A DNA stretch of 64,000 nucleotides, taken from positions 8,074-72,073 of the forward strand of contig SZWC01000822.1 in assembly GCA_023375785.1 (NCBI GenBank), read 5' to 3'. Below are positions 1 to 10,903 of the stretch, in pieces. Made by a program: the position numbers and the translations under genes. Below the pieces are notes generated by a model, which saw only the letters and a program-made list of their open reading frames with translations, had not been told where the DNA came from and did no database searches. The stretch's first letter is position 1. Each line of letters opens with the position of its first letter. The DNA is from Penium margaritaceum. Taxonomy: Eukaryota; Streptophyta; Zygnematophyceae; Desmidiales; Peniaceae.

Positions 1-1003
1 GGGGTGGGGGGAGGGGAGGTTATGAGACTGCGATCGAAACCGTGTACCGGCTCACAATCCACCCATGAGGGAGTGCCGAACTTCCAGAAGCACACGCGTC
101 GCTTGGGTCACGCGAGTTCAGGGCTCCGAACCGGAACCGTTTTCTACTATCCTCCCGCGTGAAAAGAGGCGGTTCGCGAAGTGCCGATCGTGTGCAAGCT
201 TGTCCCAAAAGACTGCACCATTCTTCTACTCGTTAATCGATTAACCGCGAAATACATCATCAATGAATCAATCTATACCTACGTGGAGCGATTATTGTTG
301 AAATTTATCAATATTATAATTGTAGAACTAGGTTGGCGCTAGTTTTAGAACTTTGTTTTCAACAATGGGAGGAGCGTCGAGGGAAGCCAGATTCGAGTGT
401 AGGAACTACTATAATGGTACGCATCTCCCTTCGCACCAAATCATTGAAATTCAAGGATTTGAAATCTTGCTAGAGCTCGCTTGGACCAACAGAAGGCCTG
501 CCACTGCACGTGCTGCCCCGTGGGTCTTAGGCCTTTCTCCAAGCGCATTGGTCAACATTTGAGGTGAACACGTGACCGTGCACTGGAAAAAAAGAATTGT
601 CCTTCATGGTGGCAAAGCCTCGGTAGTTGAAAACACTGGCTCATCATCGATGACCTCTACCGCTCATTTCGACGTCATCGATGATTGATTATAATTATCC
701 TGTTTTGGCGCGACAATCATATCGATAGATTTCAACGGTTCCGGTTCGAGGCCCAGGCCATAGCAAAGGGTGGTCTCACACCGGTTCGTAGCATCTCCGC
801 CACGTATCCGCACGTGTTTGCCACGTCGACAACTTCCACGTGGTGGACAGTGAAGGTATTCCTAGCAAGGTGCTCTCACACCGAACGGCCTAGCAACTGC
901 ACCAAGCAAGAGTTGGCGACAGTCGGCGTTTCTGTGCACGACAGCACTTTTTCCTCAGTTTTCGTGAGTCGGACATGCACAAAAGTCCGTCTCGTCACCT
1001 CGC
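1..1003. other. Gene-free stretch, nothing recognised
   Basis: No reading frame here has recognisable protein motifs. The frames that exist are short (under about 125 codons), overlap on both strands and look like chance. The first 20 bases are G-rich. A pair of 12-base inverted segments around ATCATCGATGAC lies at 643-654 and 674-685, but their core is itself palindromic, so the pairing means little. I see no RNA gene, LTR or transposase remnant. Confidence 0.5.
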
Positions 1004-1007
1004 TTAA

Positions 1008-1920
1008 GGCTGCACACGGATCCTATCCGCGGAGCTTGAGGAGGATTCTGATCTAGAGGACGGATCCTCCACCTGGATCCAAATTCGTGGATCCAGATCC
1101 TGGATCCGGATCCGGAGATCCAGCTCCTGGATCCACAAATCTTTCTATTCGGGAGGTCATTTGTGGGACTAAGTAAATGATCATAATAGAAGAAAAGAAA
1201 CAGGTTAGTGTCGACCCCCGCAACCTCTCGTATTTCTAGTGCCAGCGCAAGTGCCTCCCCTCGCACTGTCGTGGATGGCCCACGCACGGTGCATAGGAAT
1301 GAATGCTAATGTGGCGTACACGTTTTCCATATCCGTGCGGGCCTTTTGTGTTCTGCCTGTATGCGCAATAACTTAAAGCTTTGATGATCGAAGAAAATTT
1401 TGTCAGTTGAAATATCATGTGACTGTTCAATCCATTGACCGTTAATAGGCAAAAGAGTACGCCAGTGTTTGCCGGCCACTGACGCCATGTCATGCGATCG
1501 GAAAGGCTGCAGTTCATGCCATACTTATGCCTGACAGTGAATCAGTACCAATCCTGTACGAACACGAGGCTCGACACCAAAACAACTATGTCGCACCTGC
1601 TAGTGGGTGAGACTGCTATTGGTTGCATGACAGGTTTGACAGGTCCGATTGACGTGGAAACTAAACGATGCCTTGGTCACATCCAAAGCGCAAATGTTGA
1701 CTTTTTGAATTTGAAACTCTGGATGTCACGGTACATGAGTGGACATGAGGAAGGCCTCTTGTGTTTTTTCATTCCTCCTCCTCGCCTCTCTCCCCCAATG
1801 ATCCGGTTTCGGATGCGGAGATATAGACCGGATCCAGAAACCTGGATCCGGATCCGGGGATCCGGATCTGGATTCAGATTATTGGGTAGTTCCCAAGGAT
1901 CTTAGGATCCGTGTGCAGCC
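1008..1920. mobile_element. Non-autonomous TIR DNA transposon (MITE-like), TTAA flanks
   Basis: The 913-bp segment begins GGCTGCACACGGATCCTA and ends with the exact reverse complement of those 18 bases. TTAA flanks it on both sides (1004-1007 and 1921-1924), as expected of a target-site duplication. Inside each terminus is a cluster of GGATCC hexamers, about seven in 1018-1130 and about five in 1830-1915, so the ends are GGATCC-rich subterminal arrays. A 137-codon frame (1492-1905) spans the middle, but I recognise no transposase motif in it. TTAA could be a 4-bp duplication (piggyBac-like) or a 3-bp TAA/TTA duplication (PIF/Harbinger-like). The GGC start suits the latter better, since piggyBac ends usually begin with CCC. 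The family is therefore unresolved. Confidence 0.75.
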
Positions 1921-1924
1921 TTAA

Positions 1925-2196
1925 CCTCGCTACATGAGCGACGACGGAAGCAGGGGGCAACGACTCAAGAGTTGCTACATAGTTGCTACAACTCCAAGGC
2001 TGTAGCAACCCCTAGAAACTCTTGCCTCGCCAAAAATTTGCGGTCCTCTTCGCGGTCAGCGACGACTTGAGCTTGAGTTGAGCTCGCGTCGCCCCCCTGA
2101 TGTTGTAAGGGGAATTGAGTTGCTACGATGTGGGACCACCCAACATTTTCTTGCGTGGTTCAAAGGGAAATATGTTCTTTCCAATACCAAGATGGA
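1925..2196. other. Gene-free stretch between the MITE and hairpin cluster
   Basis: No coding or RNA feature is evident. Short words related to GTTGCTACA recur near 1970-2005, on both strands, as diffuse low-order repeats. Confidence 0.4.
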
Positions 2197-2321
2197 AAAC
2201 TGGAGTAAAGCAAGACCAACCAGAGATTTGATAGCTGGTCTTTCGGGGACCACCTATCTTGCGGTGGTCCCCGAAACTGGAGTAAAGCGAGACCAACCAG
2301 AGATTTGATAGCTGGTCTTTC
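2197..2321. repeat. 48-bp direct repeat separated by a hairpin
   Basis: Two 48-bp copies (2197-2244 and 2274-2321) differ at a single base. The intervening segment forms a perfect hairpin with 14-bp arms (2241-2254 and 2263-2276) and an 8-base loop, so the arms overlap the ends of the direct repeats. The right repeat runs directly into the large palindrome at 2320-2429. No coding function is seen. Confidence 0.85.
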
Positions 2322-2429
2322 ATCATTTGCATGATGGGGGTCATTTCACTAAATCTTAACTGCAACACGACAGGTCTGTCGTGTTGCAGTTAAGATTTAG
2401 TGAAATGACCCCCATCATGCAAATGATGA
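2320..2429. repeat. Perfect 54-bp-arm palindrome, 2-base spacer
   Basis: The left arm 2320-2373 is the exact reverse complement of 2376-2429, leaving only the two bases GT between them. As single-stranded DNA or RNA it would form a very stable foldback. It lies immediately outside the 3' LTR of the old gypsy element and is not part of any recognised element. It could be a template-switch product, the core of a small foldback element, or an assembly artefact. Confidence 0.9.
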
Positions 2430-2471
2430 AAAAATAGGACACTTGGCTATTTGTATTCAAGTGTGACCATA

Positions 2472-3025
2472 TGTTTGATATGCCGAACTGAGCATAGATG
2501 GTAAATAGTTGGAAGCTATGAGGCGGAACACGATTAAGAATTGGGACACTTGAGCAATTCATAATTAGGGGTGAGTGTACTTCGATTACAAGTGTCGAAA
2601 TAATCAGACATGTAAATACAAGTGTCGGGTTACGAATGAGGCATACTCGGAGTCTTTGGACCGATACTTAAGTGACGCGTGTGGAATCGCGTCGTGAGTG
2701 GTCGGGTTGGAGAAGGTCCGCCGAGAAATTGGTGGTCTTCGAGAATCAACGATGAAGATGCGAGATGCATCTCTATATGTCTAGATTCGTCTCGGTATGC
2801 CCAGAGGTCGACTGAAAGGCTGTGAAACTTGTCTCTTAGATTCGTTAGAGTGGTCGAAGTCGTCATAAGGGTCAAGAAGGTTCATTAGAGGCGAGTGTAG
2901 TTGGCCAGTTTTCCCTCGACCGTCGGAGTAAACATCGAGGTCTTGCGACGGGATGGGCTGTTTGTGTCATAACATAAATACCCACTCGGAAAGATTAGTG
3001 ACTTGTGTACGTCTGTTACATGACA
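2472..3025 (-). repeat. Gy1-a 3' LTR
   Basis: About 554 bp, matching 16183-16635 joined to 37331-37422 along its length. It shares the words GAATGAGGCAT, GAGAAGGTCCG and CATAACATAAAT with that LTR. On the minus strand it starts TGTCATGTAACAG and is preceded by a purine-rich tract (3026-3043), as expected for the 3' LTR of a minus-strand element. The 2472 end is approximate. Confidence 0.8.
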
Positions 3026-3039
3026 CTTCCCCCACTTTT

Positions 3040-3398
3040 TTTCGCGATGTCCCGGCGCACACATAGTTGTGGCCCGTTGTCGGCGCTAGTAGCCGTCGAT
3101 GAGCCGATCGACGTCTTGGAAGTTGTCGTAGGGTTCCCGCCTGTTATGCGCGGCGTCCTAGCCGTGCCACTTGACAATGTATTCTGATGTTTTTCCACGT
3201 CGTCGATGGCCAAAGATGTCCTCGATGGCGTATATTGTGTCCTCGTCCACTTGAACGGGAGGAAGGGGAAGGACATACCTGTCGGGGAAGTTCTCACCGG
3301 GGTCTCGGTAGTGCTCGAATCTGCGAATATGGAACACCTGATAGACTTGCATACTGTCCAGGAGTTTGAGTCGCGTAACCACTGGGGTTTGCATGCAT
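3040..3398 (-). pseudogene. Gy1-a chromodomain and pol C-terminus (fossil)
   Basis: The minus-strand translation shows a VDEDTIYAIEDIFGHRRRG segment followed by TSEYIVKWHG, the start of a classic chromodomain, downstream of an FHIRRFEHYRDP-type integrase tail. In chromoviruses this domain binds modified histone tails and steers integration to heterochromatin. This piece is cut off from the rest of the integrase by the Co1-a insertion at 3399. The matching plus-strand region of Gy1-c (about 52540-52800) shows the undivided arrangement. Confidence 0.8.
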
Positions 3399-3911
3399 AG
3401 GCTGCTGTGCCAAACAAGCAAGCAGCAGCTGGGCTAGTGTAAGGACGACACCATGCAATGGTTGGCAGAAGCCACGAATAGTTTGCGTGAAAGTAAGTGC
3501 AATGGAACACAAAACCACGAGACACACACGATAAGGTGATAGCCGTCAGGAAGGGAGGAGGCGAGCAAGGAAGCAACGAGCTCGATCTCGCTCGCCAAAC
3601 TCCAAACTAGGTGAACCGAACCAAAGTACCCATTGTAAAGTTGCAACCTGTCAACTAGGTCAGTGGAGAGAAAACCTGCCAAAGAATAGGCTAGAGTGTG
3701 AACCCGATGTAAATATGCGTGCATGCATGCACGCCAACGAGAGGCATGAGAGATTTGTGCAGATGCCTGGCTATGAGGCTCGCCGTGTAGTCATGCCACC
3801 ACGATGTAGCAGCCAGCAATGGTTTCCTCTCTTCAGTTATTCACATGCACTAGTGAAGTGAGTGTGCAACAAGGTGAGAGGTCACAGCGTGGTAAAGACA
3901 CAAAACCAACA
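3399..3911 (-). repeat. Co1-a 3' LTR
   Basis: Matches 10904-11374 nearly end to end; both begin TAGGCTGCTGTGCCA on the plus strand and end in ACCAACA. The adjacent CTCCCCCATGCCCC (3912 on) is the complement of a polypurine tract. The left copy is about 40 bp longer because of internal differences. Confidence 0.85.
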
Positions 3912-3959
3912 CTCCCCCATGCCCCACCGCCGACTTGTATACTAGAACTCATAGGCACT

Positions 3960-6900
3960 AAACTGACGTCACGAGGAGTGACACGACACAAGACTGTACA
4001 TAGGCACTGGCACAACACATCATCCAGGAGGATCACGAGGACACAACAACCCAATTGTGTGAACTGTTGCCTTGAAGACATTGCTTCTAAGTGCCTTTGT
4101 GAGGAAATCTGCACGTTGCTGTCGGGTGTCAACCCACACAATCTGAACATCGCCTGCACCCACACGCTCATGCAATAAATGATGCCCCATATTGATATGC
4201 TTTGTGCGAGTGTGATGCATGCCATAACGTTCAGCAATAGCCTTTGTGCTTTGGTTGTCGTAGTGCAAGGTGATGAAGCGAATGGGAACATACAATTGCT
4301 ACAAACAACAAACGACAAAACTAGACATTCTCACAGGTTCCAGCACCAAGAGCAACATACTCTGTCTCACTAGAGCTGCGTGCAACACATTCCTGCTTGC
4401 CACTCTTCCAAGAGATCGTAGTCCCACAAGGAAGACAAAGTCAGTGCGACAGCGTGCATTCGTGTCATGCACCCAAATCACTATCAGAGTACCCATCAAC
4501 GACCACTGATGGCTGCGCCCGGTAACAAAGACCAACTCGGGCAGTGGAAAGCGTATACCACACAACACATAGTGCGGCCTCCATGTGCCGTGCACGTGGA
4601 GACTGTGAAAACTGTGCAAAGAAGTTCACAACAAAGGCTACGTCTGCTCTGGTGGTGGTGGCCAGGTACATGAGAGACCCTATGAATCGCAGGTAGTCGG
4701 TCACATCCACGGACTCCCCCAGCTTTGACACGTCCAGAGTTTTCGACAACCTCTGCACGGCGGGTGTCATCGGTATTGAGGCAGTGGGGACAGACTCAAG
4801 CAGGGAGGCAAAGCGCTCCCCAAGGCTCCTGACGTACGCGGCCTGGTGGACGTGGAGAACGCGAAGAGCATGCTCAAACTCCATGCCAAGAAACACACGA
4901 GCTGGGACTAAGTCTTTCATCTTGTATGTGGCCTTCAACAGGGAATTCATAGTTGACACTGCTTCGCGACTCGGGGACGCAATAAGTAGGTCATCAATGT
5001 ACACGAGGATTGGCGACAAAGGGCGTTGACCATGGAGTGACAAAGAGGGAGGGATCCACCGTGCTCCGGGAATACCCTCCCTTCTCCAGGGTGGAGGTGA
5101 TCTCTTGGTTCCAACACCGTGGCGACTGCTTGAGGCCATAGAGGGCCTTTCGCAGTCTCCAAACTCAATCGGTGCAGTCAGAGAACCCTGGAGGTTACAC
5201 CAAGTAAATCCCCTCATCTAACCGACCATGCAGAAAGGCATTGTTTACATCCATTTGCTCGAGCTCCCAATCGTGGTGTACAACAAGTCCCAGGAGGGAT
5301 GGTGTAGCATCCAACAAGAGCAAAGTTCTTGTCAAAGTCAATGCCGGGAATTTGAGAAAACCCCTTTGCTGTAAGTTGGACCTTATGCTTGCCATTATGT
5401 TTGCACTTACAATGAAAGACCCAATGGGCATCAATCGCCTTTCGGCCTGGTGGGAGATTGACCAGCTTGTATACGGCGTGGTCATCCAGGGCTCTCATCT
5501 TCTCCCGCATGGCAGCCTCCCACAGTTGGGAGTTGGGGGCAACCTGTGCCTGGCGAACAGTGGTCGGGTTAGGTGATGGTGGGAAGGTGGCAATCGCTGC
5601 ATTGCACTCGGCAATGCTCCCAAGGATGGTGGCTTTGAGTGCATTCTCATGCTCGGACATGAGCAGTGTGTACCCAAGGACAAAGCTAGGGTAAACAACC
5701 CCTGTGGCTAGGCCCTGGGCGTCCATGCTAGTCGGTAGTGTTGGGAATTTCCCAGACGAGGTCTGTGAAGGTTGGACGGAGGACGTTGCAGCACTTGAGG
5801 AGTGAGAAGGAAGCACGCACAGGTGTCCGTTGTGAACAAAAGGTTTAGTGGGTGCACGACCGGGAGGAGCACTAGATGGACTGGGCACGATGGGAGCAAG
5901 CGGAGTGGATGGGGACGCAACAGACTGCACGGGAGAGATGAACTCAGACAAGACAGATGAGGACACCACATGGGATGACGGAGGTCCAAGCAAACTAGAC
6001 AACTCCGATGGGGGGGTGTCAGAGGACGGTGGAGTCGTAGTGCAAGACAATGGAGTTGCAGTGCTGGACGGTGGAGAACGCTCCAAGGGTGAAGACTATT
6101 GAGACGGGATAGTAGCAGGAACGACAGGGGCAGATGGGATTGCAGGGCCGACCTCCCCCCGTAAACGAGAGAGCGAAAGTAGGGAGGCAGTAGGCTAGTG
6201 ACGATCGAGGTCACGAAGAAACACGGACTTGAAGAACAAGGCATCTTGGGACTCAATGACACGCTGGCGTTCTAAGTCCCAAAAGCGCCAGGCCTTGGAC
6301 TGGGAGGTGACACCCAAGAAGGGATAGAGACACCCACGCGAGGAGAGTTTCCTGTTGCGGAGGTCCTTGGGGAGCCAGACAGACGTAATGCTACCCTAGA
6401 CGTGAGCCAGAAGGAGGTCAGCACGCGAGCCATACCAGCGCTCAAAGGGGGTAACGATGCAGGGAAGAGGACCGTGAGGCACGCGATTCCACACCTAACT
6501 CATATAGTTCATGGCCTCAAAGGCAAAGAGAGGGGAGAGCCTAGACTTTGACAAAAGGGTGCGGATGCAAGGGTCCGATTGGAGCGCTGAGAAATGCCGT
6601 TTTGCTGAGGTGTGTAGGGAGCCGAGGTCTCCAGACACACCCCTTAGGGCTCAAGGGGACGGGGGGTGGGTCCAAGGAACTCACCGCCACGATCACTGCA
6701 AAAGACGCATAGTGAGCGCTTATACGCACGTTCAGCCTGATTGAGCCATGACTCGATGATCGAAGTAACATCACTCTTTTCACGAAGAGCGAAGATCGAA
6801 CAAAAATGGGAAAAATCATGAGTAAGACACAGAATGTAACGCCCAACCTCCCCAAGAAAGTCATGAGGCAGAAGACCCATGACATTGGCATGAACAAGAT

Positions 6901-7740
6901 CAAGAGGGTGAGCGGACTGGGAGTCAGAAGAAGCAAAGGGAGAACGAAGAATATTGCCCTGGGTAAAGTCCAGACAGTGAGAGGGACATGGTGGAGGAAA
7001 GGGGGATGGGGACAAGCCAAGAGCGGCCTGAAGCCGGAACATGCTATTGATAACATCATTGTGCACATGGCCAAGACGACAATGGAAGAGCTGGATATCA
7101 ATAGAAGAAAGGGAGGGTGCAACGTGAGCAAGAGACAAGCGAACAGTGGGTACAGAGGGGCGTGAAGGGGGAGATGGTACAACTTGTCGCACTTAACCGC
7201 CCGCAAGACAATGCGACTAGAGGAGCAAAGACAAACAATGCCTACGCCCTGACAAGCTGAGAAATCCATGCCATGGTTACCAAGGGATGACACCAACAGC
7301 ATGCGGAGTTCCAAAGAAGCCACGAACATAATTTCAGACAAAAACAACATGCTACTAGGATCAACGAAGCGGACAATACCAATGTCCACGACGGGAAGTA
7401 ACTGGCCGAAACCAGTGCGCACAGAGCGAACAGAGCTGATAGGACCCAAGGAGACAAAGGCGGACCGAACAGAGGGCATGTGATGGGTGGCTCCGGAGTT
7501 GAGGACCGAGAAGCCGCCAAACACACAGACATGGAGAAGGACGCTACAGGTGGCAACAGTGCCGACAGAGGGGGGGGGGGAGGCACAAGCAGGAAGACAA
7601 CAAGGGAGAACGACAGAGTGCAAGTGCTCGACCCATGGAACAGACGCGGACAGCAACCCATGGACATGACTGGGGAGGTCCCCATGGAGGAAAGCGCTAG
7701 TCTCACAGGCCAGACCTCTGGCCAACAAAGACACACTCTC
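3960..7740 (-). pseudogene. Co1-a pol region: protease, integrase, RT, RNase H (fossil)
   Basis: Recognisable copia pol segments in order on the minus strand: a protease region (about 7600-7450), GAG-pre-integrase and integrase core (about 7190-6350, with a DVIN-like HCRLGHVHNDVINS histidine region and a CSDRGGEFLG-type core motif), a long variable linker (about 6260-5710), and RT (about 5680-4700, with DWELEQMDVNNAFLHG and the ILVYIDDLLI catalytic-loop motif). RNase H with TRTKHINMGHHLLHE follows at about 4290-4020. It is decayed, with many interruptions. The same blocks recur on the plus strand in Co1-b. Confidence 0.85.
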
Positions 7741-9187
7741 ACCTCCCTAGTTGCGACGGTGAAGACGCTGGAGGAGAGATTGCTTCAGCTGGCGCTCGGC
7801 GTTGACAGAGGACGCAGACGATGGAGCAGGCGTGCTCGAGGTTGGAGCGAACCACGGAGGAGGGACGTAGGTCAAGGAAGGTGGGCCTGCAAAGGCAGGT
7901 GTTCCATAAAGAGGCGGCCAGCCCCAAGGACAGAGGGCGGGCGGATGGACGCCGGCGACACCGGCGGTTGAGTAGGCTTGAGCTGGGGAGAAACTGGCAA
8001 ACAAAGTAGAGCTAGATTTGGAGCTGACAGTGGAGGAAGACCCACTGTTGCACGCCCAATGTGCATGCATGGCGCGTGCAAGGAAAACGTCATCACGGGG
8101 TGTAAGGCACTTGCAGGCAGAATGCACATAGGAGCCACAATTCCGGCACACCACCTCACTAAGACTACAAGGTGGCATAGTAGTTTTGTGTATCCCCTTG
8201 CCTTGACTGTGTCCATGACCACGGCCCTAGGAGGCAAGAGACGTCACCGTAGAGGTAGAAGAGGAAGGAGAAGAGGATGCAGACAAGGCCGATGTAGGCT
8301 ACAAGCCGTTCAGTGACAAAGTCCCAGAAGGCAGCAATGCCGGGAGGGGAATTGGGTGGAACGGGCTGGGAGGCAAGGCATTGCAGCTCGTCTGCTTTGA
8401 CATCACGAAGAAGGTGAGACAGCTCGGGGATCAACCCGTAGACCATGGTGTGCATAGCTAACAGCTGACCTGGCGCGGCCTCACTAAGCTTGCAAAGCAG
8501 CTTGAGCCCGCGTGCCCAATAGGCGTCGGCCAACTCGTCCGCACACATTAAGAGGGTGTTGAACTAAATAGTGAGGGCGCTCTGAGTTGCCTGACCTGTG
8601 ACTGTCGTGCACCGACAAAGCATGGTGTATGAATCGAGTGGGCCAGCAAGGCGTTGAATAGCGAGGTCAGCATTGTAAGTGCCAACATCGTCGATGGGTG
8701 TCTCAGGGGTAGCAGCAATGAGGGCACGGACATCGTGAGCATGATTGTCAGCAACAGGGGTGAAGGAAGGTATAACAGGGAGATAATATTCCCATAGACC
8801 TCCTCCTTGAGCCCATGCACTAAAGCGGGTCTCCTAGGAAGAGAAGGCAAGGCTAGTGGAAAGGACAGGAGGTTGAGAGAAGAATTCATGCTGGCGGGAG
8901 ACTATGGCAGGAGTGACAACAGATGGAGTGACAGTGGGATTTGTACCAACTGGGTTAGCACCAAGTGGGATGGAAGAGACACTGGCACCGGTGCAAGGAG
9001 AGGAGCCAACTGGTAGGATAGAGGCAACAGGCAGGCGCTTGAGTACAATTGCAGTTACCTCATCTGCAAAGGTGGCGCAATTTTCATTGGTGACTTTGAG
9101 ACGATCTCCAGCCTCACGCTCAGCCTCGTAAGCGAGGGTCAACTAGGGATGAAGGTCTGCTATGACTGACTCGTCGTCCCTAGGCAT
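7740..9187 (-). pseudogene. Co1-a gag region (fossil)
   Basis: The minus-strand frames include LTLAYEAEREAGDRLKV near 9140 and an ELADAYWARGLKLLCKL segment near 8530. Both have close counterparts in Co1-b (ELARAFD-type near 59780 and AHETVDAFWACDLKLL near 60370). A cysteine/histidine cluster of zinc-knuckle type (VCRNCGSYVHSACKC) lies at about 8160-8105. The likely start is the ATG whose complement is at 9185-9187, chosen by alignment with the Co1-b start at 59733. It is broken. Confidence 0.7.
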
Positions 9188-9708
9188 GGTGATGACTAAT
9201 AGGCCCTGCCGAGAAAATTTGAGCAGAGTTTCCCCCGCCCCAGTGGGCATGGAAAAACTGGGAATGCCTTAGGCACGGTTGATATGTGCTACAAGACGGC
9301 CTGACCAAAGTCACACAGACAAGCCACCACAGAGAAGAGACATAGAGGGCAGGAAAGGGAGATGCAGATTAGGAGACCTCACGAGGTGTGTGAGGGGTTG
9401 CGGAAAAGAGCATGGTTAGGTGAGACAAAGGAAGCAGCTGTAGCTGAGAGCACAGAGACGTAAGATGCAACTGGCGCAATCAGTGCCAGGGCGCATGTGG
9501 TGAAGGCGACACCTGTGGTGAAGGCGACGCCAATGGTGGGAAGGATCGCCGTTGTAGTGACGGCTGCTTTGACAAGGGTGATGATGTCTGAGGGTGCAGA
9601 TGCAGATGCTACAACAGTGACGGCTGTGGAAGTGTGAATGGTCGAAGCTATTGTGGACATGGCAGAGGCTGTAGACGTTGTTGTAGAAACCACAGCTGCT
9701 GTGGCTGC

Positions 9709-9760
9709 GGCCAGCTATGTCCCAATGTCTGCAGCTGCAGACATTGGGACATAGCTGGCC
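9709..9760. repeat. Perfect 52-bp palindrome, no spacer
   Basis: The segment is its own reverse complement, centred on the AG/CT step at 9734/9735, and begins GGCCAGCTATG and ends CATAGCTGGCC. It abuts a second perfect palindrome at 9761. Confidence 0.92.
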
Positions 9761-9809
9761 AATTCCTACACTGAGGCGGTCGTTCAACGACCGCCTCAGT
9801 GTAGGAATT
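9761..9809. repeat. Perfect palindrome, 24-bp arms and 1-base spacer
   Basis: 9761-9784 is the exact reverse complement of 9786-9809, with a single C between them. It directly follows the palindrome at 9709-9760, so two independent foldbacks stand back to back in the Co1-a leader. Confidence 0.92.
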
Positions 9810-10327
9810 AGAGGCACGGCCAGCTGACATTGATGCGGGGGCTCAAGCTGCGGCAGTAACGGTGGCAACAGCTATGTTTGGCGTGTCTATCTTGGGAGAC
9901 GCGATCCGTGTAAAGTTGTAAGCAAGCTCTACCGTGTCCTGATGCCATGTTGTGCGCAGCGATTCTGCAGTGGCGTTGTGTGGATGGTCAATCCCACCAG
10001 AACAACCAAGGGAAGGAAGGCTTACTGGGCTTTGTTGCGTAGTCAGTAGCGACGGCTGGGGCTGATGAGTCAGTCGCTCTTCATGGTGCTCGCTGCGTAA
10101 TGCTGCACCCGGTACGCCTGAGGAAGCCAGCTTGGCGTGCACCAACGCGGTGATGCATGTGCAGTAACCTCCACCACTGCTGTTGAGAGGGCACTACTGG
10201 TCAACCGCCACCACCGCTGTAGCGTGCATGGTGGTGCAGCTACAGGGTTGCTCACGGTAGTCACCGTCAGCTGCTGTAGTGATGCACAACACTGTAGCTG
10301 TTGTTGCGATTGACAACGCCGTTGGTG

Positions 10328-10505
10328 CTACTACTACAAGGCGCCAATGCTATTGGTGCCGTGCAAAGAAATGTAGCAAGGCAATGTGCATGCCGTTGCT
10401 ACAATGATGCTTGCTGCTGCTCCCGCAAGGCGCCGATGCTGCTGTTGCATGGAGGAATGTGGCATAACAGGGTGTGTGCAGGTGCTGCAATGATGTTTGC
10501 TGCTG
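10328..10505. repeat. Diverged tandem duplication, unit about 80-95 bp
   Basis: Two units share CAAGGCGCC(A/G)ATGCT near their start and GCTGCTGCTC at their end (about 10328-10428 and 10431-10505). They differ by substitutions and a small length change, and lie in the Co1-a leader. Confidence 0.65.
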
Positions 10506-10585
10506 CTCAAGTTGTCCGTTGAGGGCGGATCTGGAGTCTGCTGCTGTCCGAGCCTGTGGAAGGAGGGCTGCAAAGGTGCAGCCCT

Positions 10586-10700
10586 GGGTGGAACTCCGCC
10601 AAGCACGGCGGTCCACCTTAGGTGGGTGGCAATCCACCAGGTACGGCGGTCCATCTTGTGTGGATGGCATTCCGCCAAGCACGGCGGTCCACTTAGCGGT
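10586..10700. repeat. Short tandem repeat, three units of about 36-40 bp
   Basis: Three units carry ACGGCGGTCCA preceded by a CCGCCAAGC or CCACCAGGT variant. Each unit also holds inverted GGTGG/CCACC words that could pair. Confidence 0.65.
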
Positions 10701-10890
10701 TCTCAGTGGGGTCCTCCGCACATGCAAGGATCCCCCCTAGTGCTTCCTAGATGAGAGACCTAGGCAGCGTGTGGGAGCGAGACAAGAGTGCGGCGGTGAG
10801 ATGGTTGTCGTGCGGCGGTGAGAGGCCCTACTGCAAAGTTCTCCCAGAATTGAGGGATGGCGCTTCAATGCGTCGTCCGTCTTCCACATT

Positions 10891-10902
10891 GCTCTAATAC
10901 CA
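10891..10902 (-). promoter_or_regulatory. Co1-a primer-binding site (initiator tRNA-Met type)
   Basis: The minus strand reads TGGTATTAGAGC directly inside the 5' LTR, one base from the canonical TGGTATCAGAGC complementary to the 3' end of plant initiator tRNA-Met. Confidence 0.8.
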
Positions 10903-10903
10903 G

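Larger units (their letters stand above)
9190..10890 (-). repeat. Co1-a long leader with degenerate trinucleotide repeats
   Basis: Between primer site and gag lie about 1.7 kb rich in GCT/GCA/GTT/ACA-type triplets, giving alanine-, threonine- or serine-rich frames on both strands without any domain. It holds two perfect palindromes (9709-9809) and short tandem repeats (10328-10505, 10586-10700). Co1-b and Co2 have leaders of the same length and character, so this is a property of the lineage. Confidence 0.65.

Noticed and set aside
643-685. Inverted ATCATCGATGAC pair
   Set aside because: The core TCATCGATGA is self-complementary, so two copies in either orientation look inverted by chance.
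685-1056. 123-codon frame as a possible small host gene
   Set aside because: No motif, overlaps the DNA-transposon end, and similar-length frames exist on the other strand.
1492-1905. 137-codon frame in the MITE as a transposase
   Set aside because: Too short, with no DDE-type motif; part of it is a translation of the GGATCC array.
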